Positions 53,513 to 62,833 of a stretch of 64,000 nucleotides of DNA are shown piece after piece. The position numbers were made by a program, and so were the translations under genes. Under the pieces are notes generated by a model. That model was not told where the DNA came from and ran no database searches. It saw nothing but the letters and a program-made list of their open reading frames with translations. Source of the DNA: an uncultured Bizionia sp. (GTDB lineage Bacteria; Bacteroidota; Bacteroidia; Flavobacteriales; Flavobacteriaceae); NCBI GenBank assembly GCA_947496215.1, contig CANMCF010000002.1, forward strand, positions 124,001 through 188,000, read 5' to 3'. Numbering within the stretch: position 1 is the stretch's first letter; each line of letters begins with the position of its first letter.

Positions 53513-54151
53513 TTAAAAACCTAGGGGGATTGGAGCTGTTCCAGTTTCCATGTCACCCATGTCTATCGAGATGGCAGGTAACTCCTTTGAGATAAATCGT
53601 TTTCTATAGATTATCAAGTTAAGTAATATGTCCACAGGTATGTTTGATGGGCCACTCCTAAAAGTAGCGTTGTTTACAAAAGCCTTGATAAACCAAGTTT
53701 GGGTAGTTGAATTCTTGTAGGCATAAAATTGATAATACTCAGAATCGTCATTGGAAGTATTGCTATGTATGGTCAGAGAGGTGTTCCCATCTGTCTTTAA
53801 GAAGTAAAAACCTTGTATGGTTACTGTATAGTCGGCAATGGAGATTTTGGTGTCGTAGTCCAATAAACCATTGGTAGATGCAGATCTGAAGGCAAATTGT
53901 GCATAATTGATTGGGCCATATTTGCTTATGCCAATGTCATATTTCAATTTGTCGTTGGTCGTGCTTCTTATCAATAGATTCGATCCTAGAATTTGTGTGC
54001 TTGCATTCGGAGCTTCAAGAAAGAGGCTCCCATCTGCGATTGCATCACCTACGACATCCAAAGTTGCTTGGGGTGTTTCTGTATTTATCCCTACTTGGGC
54101 CCAAGTGATGTTGGCGCAGATGGATAGAATGTAAAATACTGTTTTTTTCAT
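53513..54151 (-). CDS. Secreted spike/tail-fibre-like protein, tandem paralogue 3
   Basis: About 212 residues from ATG 54151 (a longer frame from 54196 would overlap the upstream gene). It has an SPI signal (FYILSICANITWA) followed by QVGINTETPQATLDVVGD, the short GIGT/GINT-xxP-xxxLxVxGD motif common in flavobacterial fibre-like surface proteins. The C-terminal 130 residues look like a beta-domain (YTVTIQGFYFLKTDG, QTWFIKAFVNNATFRSG). The third gene of a leftward three-gene series with short gaps. Function is unknown; adhesion or matrix is a guess. Confidence 0.7.
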   Translation of the reverse strand: MKKTVFYILSICANITWAQVGINTETPQATLDVVGDAIADGSLFLEAPNASTQILGSNLLIRSTTNDKLKYDIGISKYGPINYAQFAFRSASTNGLLDYDTKISIADYTVTIQGFYFLKTDGNTSLTIHSNTSNDDSEYYQFYAYKNSTTQTWFIKAFVNNATFRSGPSNIPVDILLNLIIYRKRFISKELPAISIDMGDMETGTAPIPLGF

Positions 54152-54161
54152 GTTCAAGCTG

Positions 54162-54800
54162 TTAATTGAAAACTGGAACGGAAGATGCCGTACCATTGTT
54201 TAACCCTCCCAAATCCGTTGTTATCGTTGGCAGGTTTCTAAAATAGGATTTGTCGTAGACGATTAATGTCACGTAATATTCCACGGAGTCCGTAGGATCA
54301 AGGTCCAAAACCCTATTTTGAATTTCCAGATGCCAAGTTCCTCCACTTTCAAAGGTTCTAGCAACGAAATTGCCAATGGAAGCAGTTGTGCCGCTGTAGG
54401 TCTTTTCTATGGCATCTCCTACGTATCTTAAGTTTGCAATCCCAACAATGTACTTGTTGGTGGCGTATTGAAGGTTTACATCTCTCAAATTGTCCAAATG
54501 CACATTGGTGAAATGATAGTTTACAGTATTTATCGGCGCTACATTAACGACATCGACATCGAGTATGCCAACTTCTCCAACAGGAGTTGAGTTGGTGGTC
54601 CTGGTTATGAGGTTGAAGTCTTCATCTGTTGGGGATACCGTTGCCAATGTGTTTAATCTCAACTTGTCTTGAACAAGTAAGTCTCCAGCGACATGTAGAT
54701 CAGCTTGCGGAGAAGTCGTTCCTATTCCTACTTGAGCCCCAATAAAGTTTAGAGAGGCATAGAATGCGATAATAAGTGTAAGTTTTTTTTTCATGATCAT
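54162..54800 (-). CDS. Secreted spike/tail-fibre-like protein, tandem paralogue 2
   Basis: A 212-residue protein with SPI signal (LTLIIAFYASLNFIGAQ) and QVGIGTTSPQADLHVAGD. The remaining part is a beta-rich domain resembling those of its neighbours (FVARTFESGGTWHLEIQNR). ATG 54800 directly adjoins the stop of the upstream gene; ATG 54794 gives the same signal core. Overall similarity to the two flanking genes is clear in the first 60 residues and in the strand pattern near the end (LNNGTASSVPVFN here). Confidence 0.72.
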   Translation of the reverse strand: MIMKKKLTLIIAFYASLNFIGAQVGIGTTSPQADLHVAGDLLVQDKLRLNTLATVSPTDEDFNLITRTTNSTPVGEVGILDVDVVNVAPINTVNYHFTNVHLDNLRDVNLQYATNKYIVGIANLRYVGDAIEKTYSGTTASIGNFVARTFESGGTWHLEIQNRVLDLDPTDSVEYYVTLIVYDKSYFRNLPTITTDLGGLNNGTASSVPVFN

Positions 54801-55421
54801 CTAATCTATAATTGGAGTTGTTGCTGAACCAGTGGTCGATTCTGTCATAGGTATGTTGACTGTTCCAAACTGTTTGGAGAGGTCTCTTGAAAATATCAAG
54901 GTCTTTACATTCCATGAGCCATTCACACCAGCAGCAGGACCCGCTCTAGGATAATCTGCGGTAATGTACCAAGTCCCATTGAAGATAAATGTAGAAGTGT
55001 AAGGTATGCTGGAATCATCCCTGTAGGAAGATTGCATCTTTATCTCGTCACTGAAATGGGACGAAATTGAAATAACGACATAATCTGTTGCATCAATCCC
55101 AGTGTCAAATTCATATACCCAATCCCCATTTGGATTTTCAATTATGTATTCCTGAATGTATCCCAAGGCTTCTGTCGTTGGATTGCTAACATCCAAGGTC
55201 TCTATCTCATCTGATGCATTTTGGATTAAAAAAGTATGAGTGTCTGAATCTGTCAAAGGATTGTAAACACCTATTTCAAGGTCTTCCGAAACATACATGT
55301 CACCTGCAACTTCCAAAGTCTTTCTTGGTGTGATCGTATTTATTCCCACTTGCGAAAAAGAAATTGCAATGTTGCAAAAAAGAATTGTAACAAAAAGACA
55401 TTGATGTATGTATTTACGCAT
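54801..55421 (-). CDS. Secreted spike/tail-fibre-like protein, tandem paralogue 1
   Basis: A 206-residue protein, first of the leftward series, with SPI signal (CLFVTILFCNIAISFS) and QVGINTITPRKTLEVAGDMY. The C-terminal part has FIFNGTWYITADYPRAG and SWNVKTLIFSRDL, comparable to strands in the neighbours. The end TGSATTPIID matches the ends of the sisters (GTASSVPVFN, GTAPIPLGF). A -7-like box TATTTTTG (minus strand, 55452-55445) lies 24 bases upstream, so this is probably the operon start. Confidence 0.72.
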   Translation of the reverse strand: MRKYIHQCLFVTILFCNIAISFSQVGINTITPRKTLEVAGDMYVSEDLEIGVYNPLTDSDTHTFLIQNASDEIETLDVSNPTTEALGYIQEYIIENPNGDWVYEFDTGIDATDYVVISISSHFSDEIKMQSSYRDDSSIPYTSTFIFNGTWYITADYPRAGPAAGVNGSWNVKTLIFSRDLSKQFGTVNIPMTESTTGSATTPIID

Positions 55422-55948
55422 GAGTGTAGGGAAATGGTTCGGTACAAAAATATGTTATGAGAGTGTGAACAGTTATCTAAATAAAAACAGTAAAACAACG
55501 CTATGTCGTAATTATATAGCCTTTAGTCTAAAACTGGTTGGTACTAGTCTGTATTGATAATTAATGAGAGGAGTTGATAGTGTAATGTGTAAATAAGATT
55601 GATTTGTAGTATTTTCGGATTGTTTTTTAAGCTATGAGCCCGATATTGAATAATTAATTTCTTGGGTTTGGAATGTTTTAAACTAAATATGATACAAAGT
55701 GTATATTTCGTCAATGGAATTGCGTTGATCGGAAAAGTACATATAAAGAGTCCATAAGAGGTTAATTGGCAAGATAGCTGCCTTTATAATTATTATGTAA
55801 AAACTGGACCTATGTTGATGAAGAGGTACTGTCGCATCAATGAATAGGGACAATCGAGATTTAAGAAGACACGTATAAGACTTGGACTCATTCTTAATGT
55901 TTGCTGCAATCTATGCCAAATGACGAAAATAAGAACGTATGAGGAGAT
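55422..55948. other. Intergenic region without a recognised gene
   Basis: About 530 bases upstream of the spike-like genes. Apart from a minus-strand -7-like box near 55445-55452 I see no gene, RNA or repeat. A small RNA or decayed sequence cannot be excluded. Confidence 0.5.
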
Positions 55949-55979
55949 AAAAAACCGTTCGTAAAACGAACGGTTTTTT
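55949..55979. terminator. Bidirectional terminator after the M20 dipeptidase gene
   Basis: AAAAAACCGTTCGT pairs fully with ACGAACGGTTTTTT around an AAA loop, so the hairpin carries its own T run in both directions. It lies 7 bases beyond the stop of the leftward M20 gene. Confidence 0.9.
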
Positions 55980-55985
55980 ATGTTG

Positions 55986-57374
55986 CTATTTGTGTAATTC
56001 TGTAAAGTGTTTATAGAAATAAGGTATGGTTTCTATGCCTTTTAGGTAATTCCAAACACCAAAATGTTCGTTTGGGGAATGTATGGCATCGCTATCCAAA
56101 CCAAAGCCCATCAAAATGGTTTTGCTTTTTAGTTCTTGTTCGAACAGAGAAACTATTGGGATGCTACCTCCACTGCGTTGTGGGATAGGTGTTTTTCCAA
56201 AAGTTTCTTGGTAGGCTTTCGAGGCCGCTTGGTAACCAATGCTGTTTATTGGTGTTACATAACCCTGTCCTCCATGATGGGGATTGACCTTTATGGTGAC
56301 TCCTTGGGGAGCGATGCTCTCAAAATGGGTTTTGAAAAGCTCAGTGATGCGTTCCCAATCTTGGTTTGGCACCAAACGCATTGATATTTTTGCATAGGCT
56401 TTGCTTGCAATGACGGTTTTGGCACCTTCACCGATGTAACCTCCCCAAATACCATTGACGTCCAAGGTCGGTCTTATGGAGTTACGTTCGTTGGTGGTAT
56501 ATCCCTCTTCTCCGTATACGGCATCTATATCCAAGGCTTTTTTATAATTTTCCAAGGAAAAAGGGGCTTTTGCCATTTCGGCTCTTTCTTCTATGGAGAG
56601 TTCTTCCACATTGTCATAAAACCCAGGAATGGTAATATGGTTGTTTTCATCATGGAGGGAGGCAATCATCTTGGTCAAGATGTTTATTGGATTTGCCACA
56701 GCTCCTCCGTACAAACCAGAGTGAAGATCTCTATTTGGCCCAGTGACTTCAACTTCAACATAGCTCAAGCCTCTCAATCCAGTGGTTATGGAGGGAACGT
56801 CATTTGCAATCATACCTGTGTCTGAAATCAAGATGACGTCGTTACTCAATTTTTCTTGATTCTCCTTTACGAATTTGGAAAGGTTTACACTACCAACTTC
56901 CTCTTCTCCTTCTATCATGAATTTCACATTGCATGGAAGTTGACCAGTTGAGGTCATGAACTCCATCGCTTTAACGTGCATATACATTTGGCCTTTGTCA
57001 TCACAAGCTCCGCGAGCAAATATGGCACCGTCAGGATGAAGCTCGGTATTTTTTATGACAGGAGCAAAGGGATCTGAATCCCACAATTCCATTGGATCTG
57101 CTGGTTGCACGTCGTAATGTCCATAAACCAATACCGTTGGTAAGTTTTCATCTATTGTTTTTTCTGCATATATGATGGGGTACCCTTCCGTCTCGCAAAT
57201 TTCTACGATGTCACAACCTGAATCTTTTAAGCTAGTTGCCACTTCGTCGGCTGTTTTTATAACGTCGTTCTTGTATGCTGAATCTGCACTAACTGACGGT
57301 ATTTTAAGTAGTTCTATGAGCTCGTTTAAAAACCGTTTCTTATGCTGGGTAATGTAAGATTGAATGTTTTGCAT
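55986..57374 (-). CDS. M20-family dipeptidase
   Basis: A 462-residue cytoplasmic metallopeptidase. Metal ligands are His in VYGHYDVQPADP, Asp in RGACDDKGQMYMH, the catalytic and bridging Glu pair in MIEGEEEVGS, Asp in ILISDTG and His near the end in DAIHSPNEHFG. The insert-domain His is in DLHSGLYGG. The pattern fits the carnosinase/PepV-like dipeptidase group (M20F). It would split dipeptides such as those produced by the dipeptidyl peptidase IV of region 1. Single-gene unit upstream of the tRNA gene on the opposite strand. Confidence 0.9.
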   Translation of the reverse strand: MQNIQSYITQHKKRFLNELIELLKIPSVSADSAYKNDVIKTADEVATSLKDSGCDIVEICETEGYPIIYAEKTIDENLPTVLVYGHYDVQPADPMELWDSDPFAPVIKNTELHPDGAIFARGACDDKGQMYMHVKAMEFMTSTGQLPCNVKFMIEGEEEVGSVNLSKFVKENQEKLSNDVILISDTGMIANDVPSITTGLRGLSYVEVEVTGPNRDLHSGLYGGAVANPINILTKMIASLHDENNHITIPGFYDNVEELSIEERAEMAKAPFSLENYKKALDIDAVYGEEGYTTNERNSIRPTLDVNGIWGGYIGEGAKTVIASKAYAKISMRLVPNQDWERITELFKTHFESIAPQGVTIKVNPHHGGQGYVTPINSIGYQAASKAYQETFGKTPIPQRSGGSIPIVSLFEQELKSKTILMGFGLDSDAIHSPNEHFGVWNYLKGIETIPYFYKHFTELHK

Positions 57375-57437
57375 GGTTATTTTATAAAGTTTGAGTAAAA
57401 ATACAAAAAGGGCTGTGATTTTTATGTGATTTTGATG

Positions 57438-57467
57438 TTTGAATATTCAAACTATTGTTTATATTTG
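57438..57467 (+). promoter_or_regulatory. Promoter of tRNA-Leu
   Basis: TTTG at 57438-57441 and TATATTTG at 57460-57467 match the Bacteroidetes -33 TTTG and -7 TAnnTTTG boxes with an 18-base spacer. Transcription would start about 25 bases before the tRNA. Confidence 0.72.
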
Positions 57468-57500
57468 CATCCTCTTACCAAAAAAAGGTAAGGATCTTTT

Positions 57501-57582
57501 GCGGGCGTGGTGGAATTGGTAGACACGCTAGACTTAGGATCTAGTGCCGCGAGGTGTGCGAGTTCGAGTCTCGCCGCCCGCA
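57501..57582 (+). tRNA. tRNA-Leu (anticodon UAG)
   Basis: Acceptor stem GCGGGCG (57501-57507) pairs with CGCCCGC (57575-57581), with discriminator A at 57582. The anticodon stem CTAGA/TCTAG closes the loop CTTAGGA with anticodon TAG at 57535-57537. A long variable arm (GTGCCGCGAGGTGTGC region) marks a class II tRNA, and the T-arm has GAGTTCGAGTCTC. No CCA is encoded. It is decoded as Leu CUA/CUN. Confidence 0.96.
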
Positions 57583-57594
57583 CAACAAAAGATG

Positions 57595-57621
57595 AGCCGA
57601 CTTTAACGAGTCGGCTTTTTT
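57595..57621 (+). terminator. Terminator of tRNA-Leu
   Basis: AGCCGACT and AGTCGGCT form an 8-pair stem with a six-base loop, followed by TTTTTGTTT. It lies 12 bases beyond the tRNA. Confidence 0.9.
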
Positions 57622-57682
57622 GTTTGGGTACAACAAGTGGTGTGTTTATTTGGTGTTTTTTGTTCTTACTTTGTTGAGATAA

Positions 57683-57871
57683 CAAATAAGAAATAGCTCA
57701 ATTTCTAAAAAAACTGCAAAACATATTGAGCTAGAATATTCAAAACCATTATGGCAATATTCTACGCTTAGCTATCAAGGAGATTTTATGTATAAAGAAG
57801 CAAATGATGCTGTCCAGTCTAATGTAGCAATTCCAGATAATCGTCATATGACAAAATATCTCGTTATATAA
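57683..57871 (+). pseudogene. Open-frame relic without a start codon near the tRNA
   Basis: A 62-codon open frame ends in a TAA at 57871. It has no ATG until the middle (57788) and reads plausibly as protein (HIELEYSKPLWQYSTLSY, then GDFMYKEANDAVQSNV). The 3' end of a broken gene is the likeliest explanation, and sites beside tRNA genes often keep remnants of integrated elements. I do not recognise the parent protein; chance cannot be excluded. Confidence 0.35.
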
Positions 57872-57883
57872 AGTCTATATAAA

Positions 57884-57913
57884 TTGATTCTAATAAAAAA
57901 AGAAATACTTTTG
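57884..57913 (+). promoter_or_regulatory. Promoter of the large spike-like gene
   Basis: TTG at 57884-57886, a 19-base spacer, then TACTTTTG at 57906-57913: a full match to the Bacteroidetes TTG-N19-TAnnTTTG promoter, 17 bases before the ATG at 57931. Confidence 0.8.
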
Positions 57914-57930
57914 CAAAAACTAAACTAAGA

Positions 57931-59505
57931 ATGAAAATAAGAGTAAGTGCTATTTTGTTTATGTTCTTGACTATTGCTGCGTATGCGCAGTTAGATCAAG
58001 ATGTTCCCGTATCTGGGACACAGGTGATTGCAGAGGATTTGGTTGTTAATGGAAGTCTTGCCGTAGGTATAGATGCCACTAGTACGGAAAGCTTCGGGTT
58101 TGATACTTTCAGACTGAAAGAGAACAATCTTAGGATCCATTTCGACGATACATCTGCAAGTGCTAGTTTTCCAGGTAACGATTGGAGAATAAGTATCAAT
58201 GATTCAGGAAATGGAGGATTGAATTATTTTGCCATAGAGGATGCAACTGCAGGGCAGACTCCTTTCAGGGTTTTGGCAGGTGCAGGAAACAATGCACTTT
58301 ATGTCAATGCAAGTGGAAATGTCGGATTGGGTACTGCAAGTCCTGTTGTCGAGTTGCAAGTGACAGATGGTGATAGCCCAACTATTCGTATAGAACAAAA
58401 TGGATCAAATGGCTGGACTCCACAAACTTGGGACATTGCAGGAAACGAAACCAATTTCTTTATTCGTGATGTGACCAACGGGAGCAAGTTGCCTTTTAAA
58501 ATTAAACCAGGTGCTCCAGACAATGCCTTGTTTATTGCAGCAAGTGGAGACATCGCTTTGGGAAATCAGTCACCATCACATAAATTGGATGTAGATGGAA
58601 GTACGGATGTTAGAGACGATTTATATGTGGGTGATCAAATAGGAGTTGGTACGACCGAGCCCAATGCAAATGCCTCTTTGGAATTGACAAGTGTGACGCA
58701 AGGGGTTCTAATCAATAGATTGACGACTGGAGAACGTACTACTTTTACAGCAAGTTTGACAGCGGCAGAGAATGGGATGAGAATTTACGATACGGACGAA
58801 AACATAACCTATGTATGGAACGGTACAGCTTGGGATGGATTGACACCGAATACGGATGCTCAAGATGCAGACGTTTTTCAATTGGTTGATCAAACGTTGT
58901 CATTGTCATTGGATAACAATGCAAATGAGTCATCAGTGGATCTATCACCATTGTTAACGGATGTGGAAGCCAGATTGACAGCATTGGAAAATGCACAATC
59001 AATAGGTACGGGAGAGGTTCCTGAATTATTGAATTATCAATCTGTGATAAGAGATGCTTCTGGGGCTGTATTGGCAAACCAGTTGGTTACTTTTAAGATG
59101 ATTGTACTACAGGGTTCTGCAACTGGAACGCCGGTGTATACAGAGCTAAATCAAATAACAACGTCATCTCAAGGATTGGCAAGCTTTCAAATTGGAAGCG
59201 GATTTGGTAGAATAGGAAATTTCGATGAAATAGATTGGGGAGCAGATAAATATTATTTGTCGGTTGAATTGAATACCGATGGAGGATTTACCTATGAGCC
59301 TATGGGAACTTCACAATTTGTTAGTGTACCTTACGCTTTGAGGGCAAAAACGGCAGATACTGTCAATAATTCCATTATGACAAAGCAATTGGAGAATACG
59401 GAAGAAGAGTTGAAAGTTGCCAAAGCGCAAATAGAAGCCTTGAAAGAAGAAAATAAAATGATGAAGAAACAAATAGAGACCATTCTTAAAAGAATGGGAG
59501 ACTAA
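57931..59505 (+). CDS. Secreted tail-spike/fibre-like protein with C-terminal coiled coil
   Basis: A 524-residue protein with SPI signal (FMFLTIAAYAQ). Residues about 20-270 contain repeated units with a fixed end motif (NASGNVGLGTASPVVELQV, AASGDIALGNQSPSHKLDV, VGDQIGVGTTEPNANASLEL). A middle domain has the stretch NGMRIYDTDENITYVWNGTAW common to such flavobacterial proteins. Residues about 350-470 are a second domain (LLNYQSVIRDASGAVLANQ, QFVSVPYALRAKTAD), which I recall at the ends of fibre-like surface proteins. The final 40 residues are a heptad coiled coil (QLENTEEELKVAKAQIEALK), probably a trimerisation stalk. Surface or matrix role is inference. Confidence 0.8.
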   Translation: MKIRVSAILFMFLTIAAYAQLDQDVPVSGTQVIAEDLVVNGSLAVGIDATSTESFGFDTFRLKENNLRIHFDDTSASASFPGNDWRISINDSGNGGLNYFAIEDATAGQTPFRVLAGAGNNALYVNASGNVGLGTASPVVELQVTDGDSPTIRIEQNGSNGWTPQTWDIAGNETNFFIRDVTNGSKLPFKIKPGAPDNALFIAASGDIALGNQSPSHKLDVDGSTDVRDDLYVGDQIGVGTTEPNANASLELTSVTQGVLINRLTTGERTTFTASLTAAENGMRIYDTDENITYVWNGTAWDGLTPNTDAQDADVFQLVDQTLSLSLDNNANESSVDLSPLLTDVEARLTALENAQSIGTGEVPELLNYQSVIRDASGAVLANQLVTFKMIVLQGSATGTPVYTELNQITTSSQGLASFQIGSGFGRIGNFDEIDWGADKYYLSVELNTDGGFTYEPMGTSQFVSVPYALRAKTADTVNNSIMTKQLENTEEELKVAKAQIEALKEENKMMKKQIETILKRMGD

Positions 59506-59528
59506 CAAAAGTATTTCCTCATTTGATG

Positions 59529-59562
59529 AAAAGCCATTTCTATTTAAATAGAAATGGCTTTT
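59529..59562. terminator. Bidirectional terminator, perfect 34-bp palindrome
   Basis: AAAAGCCATTTCTATTT is followed by its exact reverse complement, giving a 17-pair symmetric hairpin with more T after it (plus strand). It lies between convergent genes, 24 bases from one stop and 2 from the other, and probably serves both. Confidence 0.9.
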
Positions 59563-59563
59563 T

Positions 59564-62500
59564 TTATTGCCTTGCCAATATATTAGGATAGCTTATGGTA
59601 TAAGTGTTGTTGGCATCTATGTTTTTAATGGTATAGCTTTCACCATTGCTCCATTTTACTTGAATGGTTGCTTTTTCATCTTTCCCGATGCCAAAATGTT
59701 GCATTTTTGGATGTCCAGATAAATAACCGGTGGTGCTATGTATTTCTCGCCATATGTTTTTGTGGTTTTTGCTATTCAATACAAGCGAAGAACCTACGGC
59801 ATCCCTGTTTATTTTCTTGTGGGGATTGCCGATCAATCTTACTTTGATCCAATGGTTGGCATTTTTGGTTATATTTTCCAACAAGTTTGCTTTGTCATGG
59901 TAGTTGTTTACTATGATGTCCAAATCCCCGTCCAAGTCGTAATCGAAATAACTGGCACTCCTAGCGTTAGAATTTATGGCGACACCTAGTTGTTCAGCCT
60001 TGTTGGTCAATGTATTGCCCTCATTTACGAAAAACACGTTTTTTTCACGATCGCTCTGGGCGTAGATGATAGATTTGGAATCAGATTGTCTTTCGAAGTA
60101 AAAAGGATTCTCCCTCGAGTAGACGCTAAAGTCGTTCATGCCATTCAAACAATAAAGGTCTTCGTCCCCATCATTGTCATAATCGAAAAAATCGGCATCC
60201 CATGACCATCCTGTCGCCGAATATCCTCGCCCAACGTCGGTTGAGAGTTGGTAGCCATCAAGCGTTTTGTTTTCCACTTGGGATAGAAACAGGTCATTGG
60301 CCTCTATCGTTCTGATATTGGCCATTTTTTTAGGATCAAATTTCATTTCGGTATTCTCGTTGGGGCTTACATATTTTTCATCCTTTTGCATGACCACGAT
60401 GTTGGAAATGTAAAAATCTGGGTGTAAATCCTTATTTAGATCTGTGATGCCAATGTTCATGGAATAGGAAGGTTTGTCTGTTCCCAGTTGTTGGCTAACC
60501 TCTTTGAAAATCCCTTCTTTTGTGTTGTAGTAGTATTTGTTTACACCAAAGTCATTGCCGACAATGATATCTTGCAATCCGTCTTGATTGATGTCTGAAT
60601 GGCCAACGGCCTGTGTCCATCCCGAATTGGAGTCTTTTGTGAAGAGGACTTCTTCAAAGACGAAATTGCCCAGGTTCCTATATAATTTGTTTGGCAATCC
60701 GTTTTGGTTGTCTCTACTTAATTTTGGGAGTATGCCATTGATGTAATCTCCGAAATAACCTATGAAGACATCTAAAAGGCCATCATTGTCGTAATCAAAT
60801 ACCGTGGCAGGCCCAGCTACGGCATTGGTACCCCCAAGATTGCTGAGCAGGCTTACATCTTCAAATTGTTTTCCGTCTATGTTTTTATACAGTCTATGTA
60901 GATCATTTACATAGGTGATTAGAATATCTTGCATTCCATCATTGTCGAAATCTGCAATTATGGGTTGTCTCGGTTCTCCATAGGAGTTATGCGATACACT
61001 CCAATGATTTATCTTGCTGATTTTGGAAATGTCCGTAAACTGGCCGTCTTTGGAATTTAGGTATAATTTGTTGCCTAAGCCGCTCAAAATTAGAACATCC
61101 ACCAAGCCATCGTTGTTGATGTCTTCACAGGCAACACCAGAACCTCCAAAAGCAGGAGGTATGGTCAACTTTATGTTTTTTTCTTGGGTATTTGTAGTAT
61201 AACTCCTAATGTGTCTACTAAGCCAATCGGAAGACTTATGCTCGAACAGTAGATTCGATCTTATGGATATGTCGGTAAATCCATCGCTCGAATTGTTGCT
61301 GCTACTGGAAGAACTAATATGTGTTTTTGCATCGCTCTTGGAGTAGGAGGGGTATGTCGTTATCAATTTTTGGACTTTTTGGAATGCATGTTCGATATCC
61401 TTGATGTCCAATAGGACTTTCTCTTGCTGATGTGATATTTCGCCAGCGATTCTAAGAATTAGAACGCCCAGTTGAGCAATGCCTTCAACGGTTAATTCTG
61501 CTGCATTTGGATCAAGATTTTTCAAAGGGACATCATTTGAATCAGCAACGGAATATTCCAATATCTTCCAATGTATGCCACTATCTCTAAAAGCATCCAG
61601 GTCATAGGATTCGATGGTTTTCTTTTCTAAAATGTTGTTAGGAAAGAAATCCACATCTTCGAATGCGTTGGTGCTATGAGGTAAAAATGTGTTCAATGCA
61701 GTTTGAATGTCCGAGACTCTAATCAGGATATGTTCATTCTTGTTGGCATTGTCATTGGCCAATTTGATCAAGCTATTCGAAAACTCGACCAAAGACTCCA
61801 AATAGTAGGTTTTTAATTGATTGGAAGCCTTTGTTTCCAATGGCCATTTTTGACGTGAGAAATAGACTTGAATATTTCTTAGAAATACACTAGCTATAAC
61901 AGCGTTGTACTTATCGTAAGACTCCAGTTTTTGTTTGATGATGTGTTTTAAGACGTCATTGTTCTTTGGGGAGGCAACTGTTGAATCTTTCAGTTTTGGG
62001 TATGAAAAAATAGAAGCTTCTTGTTTGTTGGATTGGTTCAATACTGCAATCCAACTATTCTTCATTATTGTTTTGTCTATTTTTTGCAAATTCCTTTTGC
62101 GAGCCGTATTGTCTGCGATCTTTAAAACGATCAAAGTCACCATATTCACATAATCGCTCAATGGCTGTATTACGTCTTCATCAAACGAAAGTATATTCGC
62201 GTTAGTGAGGAACATTAGGTCTTGCTCTACCGAAAGGATTGACCTGTAAGCGTATGATATGGAAGAGTATTGATCGAAGTCAAGCCTGGAAATTGGTATG
62301 TAGCCAGAACCATATTGGTATAGGAAGTCACCATTAGCATCTTTTTTGTAGGAGGAAATGGAGTTTACAGCAGGTTTCAAATGATCGAATGCAATTGTTT
62401 TGGATTGTACGGCTAGTGCATTTTGGGTACTTTTCTTCCTGAGATGGAGAATAAGTGCTTTTTGAATTTCGATTTTCAAATTACGAGCCTCTTCGTTCAA

Positions 62501-62683
62501 AGGAGTGCCATATATGAAATCCTCCAAGCGATTTGCTGTCGCGTAGCACTTAGGGTCCTTCTCTTTTTCCAATATGTTTATCTTCTCGATAATTTCAGAA
62601 ATGTTCGAGTTTACTTGTGCCATCGTTACAAATGAAACAAGAGAGAAGAACAAGAAAAGACGAAGTCGAAACTGTGGTGTCAT
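59564..62683 (-). CDS. FG-GAP/VCBS-repeat protein with ASPIC/UnbV C-terminal domain (CRTAC1-like), secreted
   Basis: About 1039 residues from ATG near 62683, where a signal peptide follows (LRLFLFFSLVSFVTMAQ); a TTG 33 bases upstream would add residues before it. Residues about 20-480 are helical and lysine-rich without a recognised domain. Then FG-GAP/VCBS units with Ca-binding D-x-D-x-D loops repeat (DINNDGLVDVLI, DFDNDGMQDILI, DYDNDGLLDVFIG, DINQDGLQDIIVG, DYDNDGDEDLYC, DYDLDGDLDIIV). The end (GSSLVLNSKNHKN... QHFGIGKDEKATIQVKWSNG) is an ASPIC/UnbV domain. The long N-terminal helical part is unusual for CRTAC1-like proteins. No enzymatic motif is seen. Confidence 0.85.
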   Translation of the reverse strand: MTPQFRLRLFLFFSLVSFVTMAQVNSNISEIIEKINILEKEKDPKCYATANRLEDFIYGTPLNEEARNLKIEIQKALILHLRKKSTQNALAVQSKTIAFDHLKPAVNSISSYKKDANGDFLYQYGSGYIPISRLDFDQYSSISYAYRSILSVEQDLMFLTNANILSFDEDVIQPLSDYVNMVTLIVLKIADNTARKRNLQKIDKTIMKNSWIAVLNQSNKQEASIFSYPKLKDSTVASPKNNDVLKHIIKQKLESYDKYNAVIASVFLRNIQVYFSRQKWPLETKASNQLKTYYLESLVEFSNSLIKLANDNANKNEHILIRVSDIQTALNTFLPHSTNAFEDVDFFPNNILEKKTIESYDLDAFRDSGIHWKILEYSVADSNDVPLKNLDPNAAELTVEGIAQLGVLILRIAGEISHQQEKVLLDIKDIEHAFQKVQKLITTYPSYSKSDAKTHISSSSSSNNSSDGFTDISIRSNLLFEHKSSDWLSRHIRSYTTNTQEKNIKLTIPPAFGGSGVACEDINNDGLVDVLILSGLGNKLYLNSKDGQFTDISKISKINHWSVSHNSYGEPRQPIIADFDNDGMQDILITYVNDLHRLYKNIDGKQFEDVSLLSNLGGTNAVAGPATVFDYDNDGLLDVFIGYFGDYINGILPKLSRDNQNGLPNKLYRNLGNFVFEEVLFTKDSNSGWTQAVGHSDINQDGLQDIIVGNDFGVNKYYYNTKEGIFKEVSQQLGTDKPSYSMNIGITDLNKDLHPDFYISNIVVMQKDEKYVSPNENTEMKFDPKKMANIRTIEANDLFLSQVENKTLDGYQLSTDVGRGYSATGWSWDADFFDYDNDGDEDLYCLNGMNDFSVYSRENPFYFERQSDSKSIIYAQSDREKNVFFVNEGNTLTNKAEQLGVAINSNARSASYFDYDLDGDLDIIVNNYHDKANLLENITKNANHWIKVRLIGNPHKKINRDAVGSSLVLNSKNHKNIWREIHSTTGYLSGHPKMQHFGIGKDEKATIQVKWSNGESYTIKNIDANNTYTISYPNILARQ

Positions 62684-62833
62684 AATTTTTTTGATGTCGT
62701 GATAAAAACTGGTCAAATGTACTACAAATAACAGTAGTTTTTAAACATAGATGCATCATAGGTGATGATGAGTTCTATGGAATTATTATCCAAATGCAGT
62801 TTTGCAATTGGGAATGCTTCCATAACAGAGTGC

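Noticed and set aside
57501-57582. tRNA-Leu 3' end as an active attachment site of an element in the window
   Set aside because: No second copy of the tRNA 3' end and no integrase were found.
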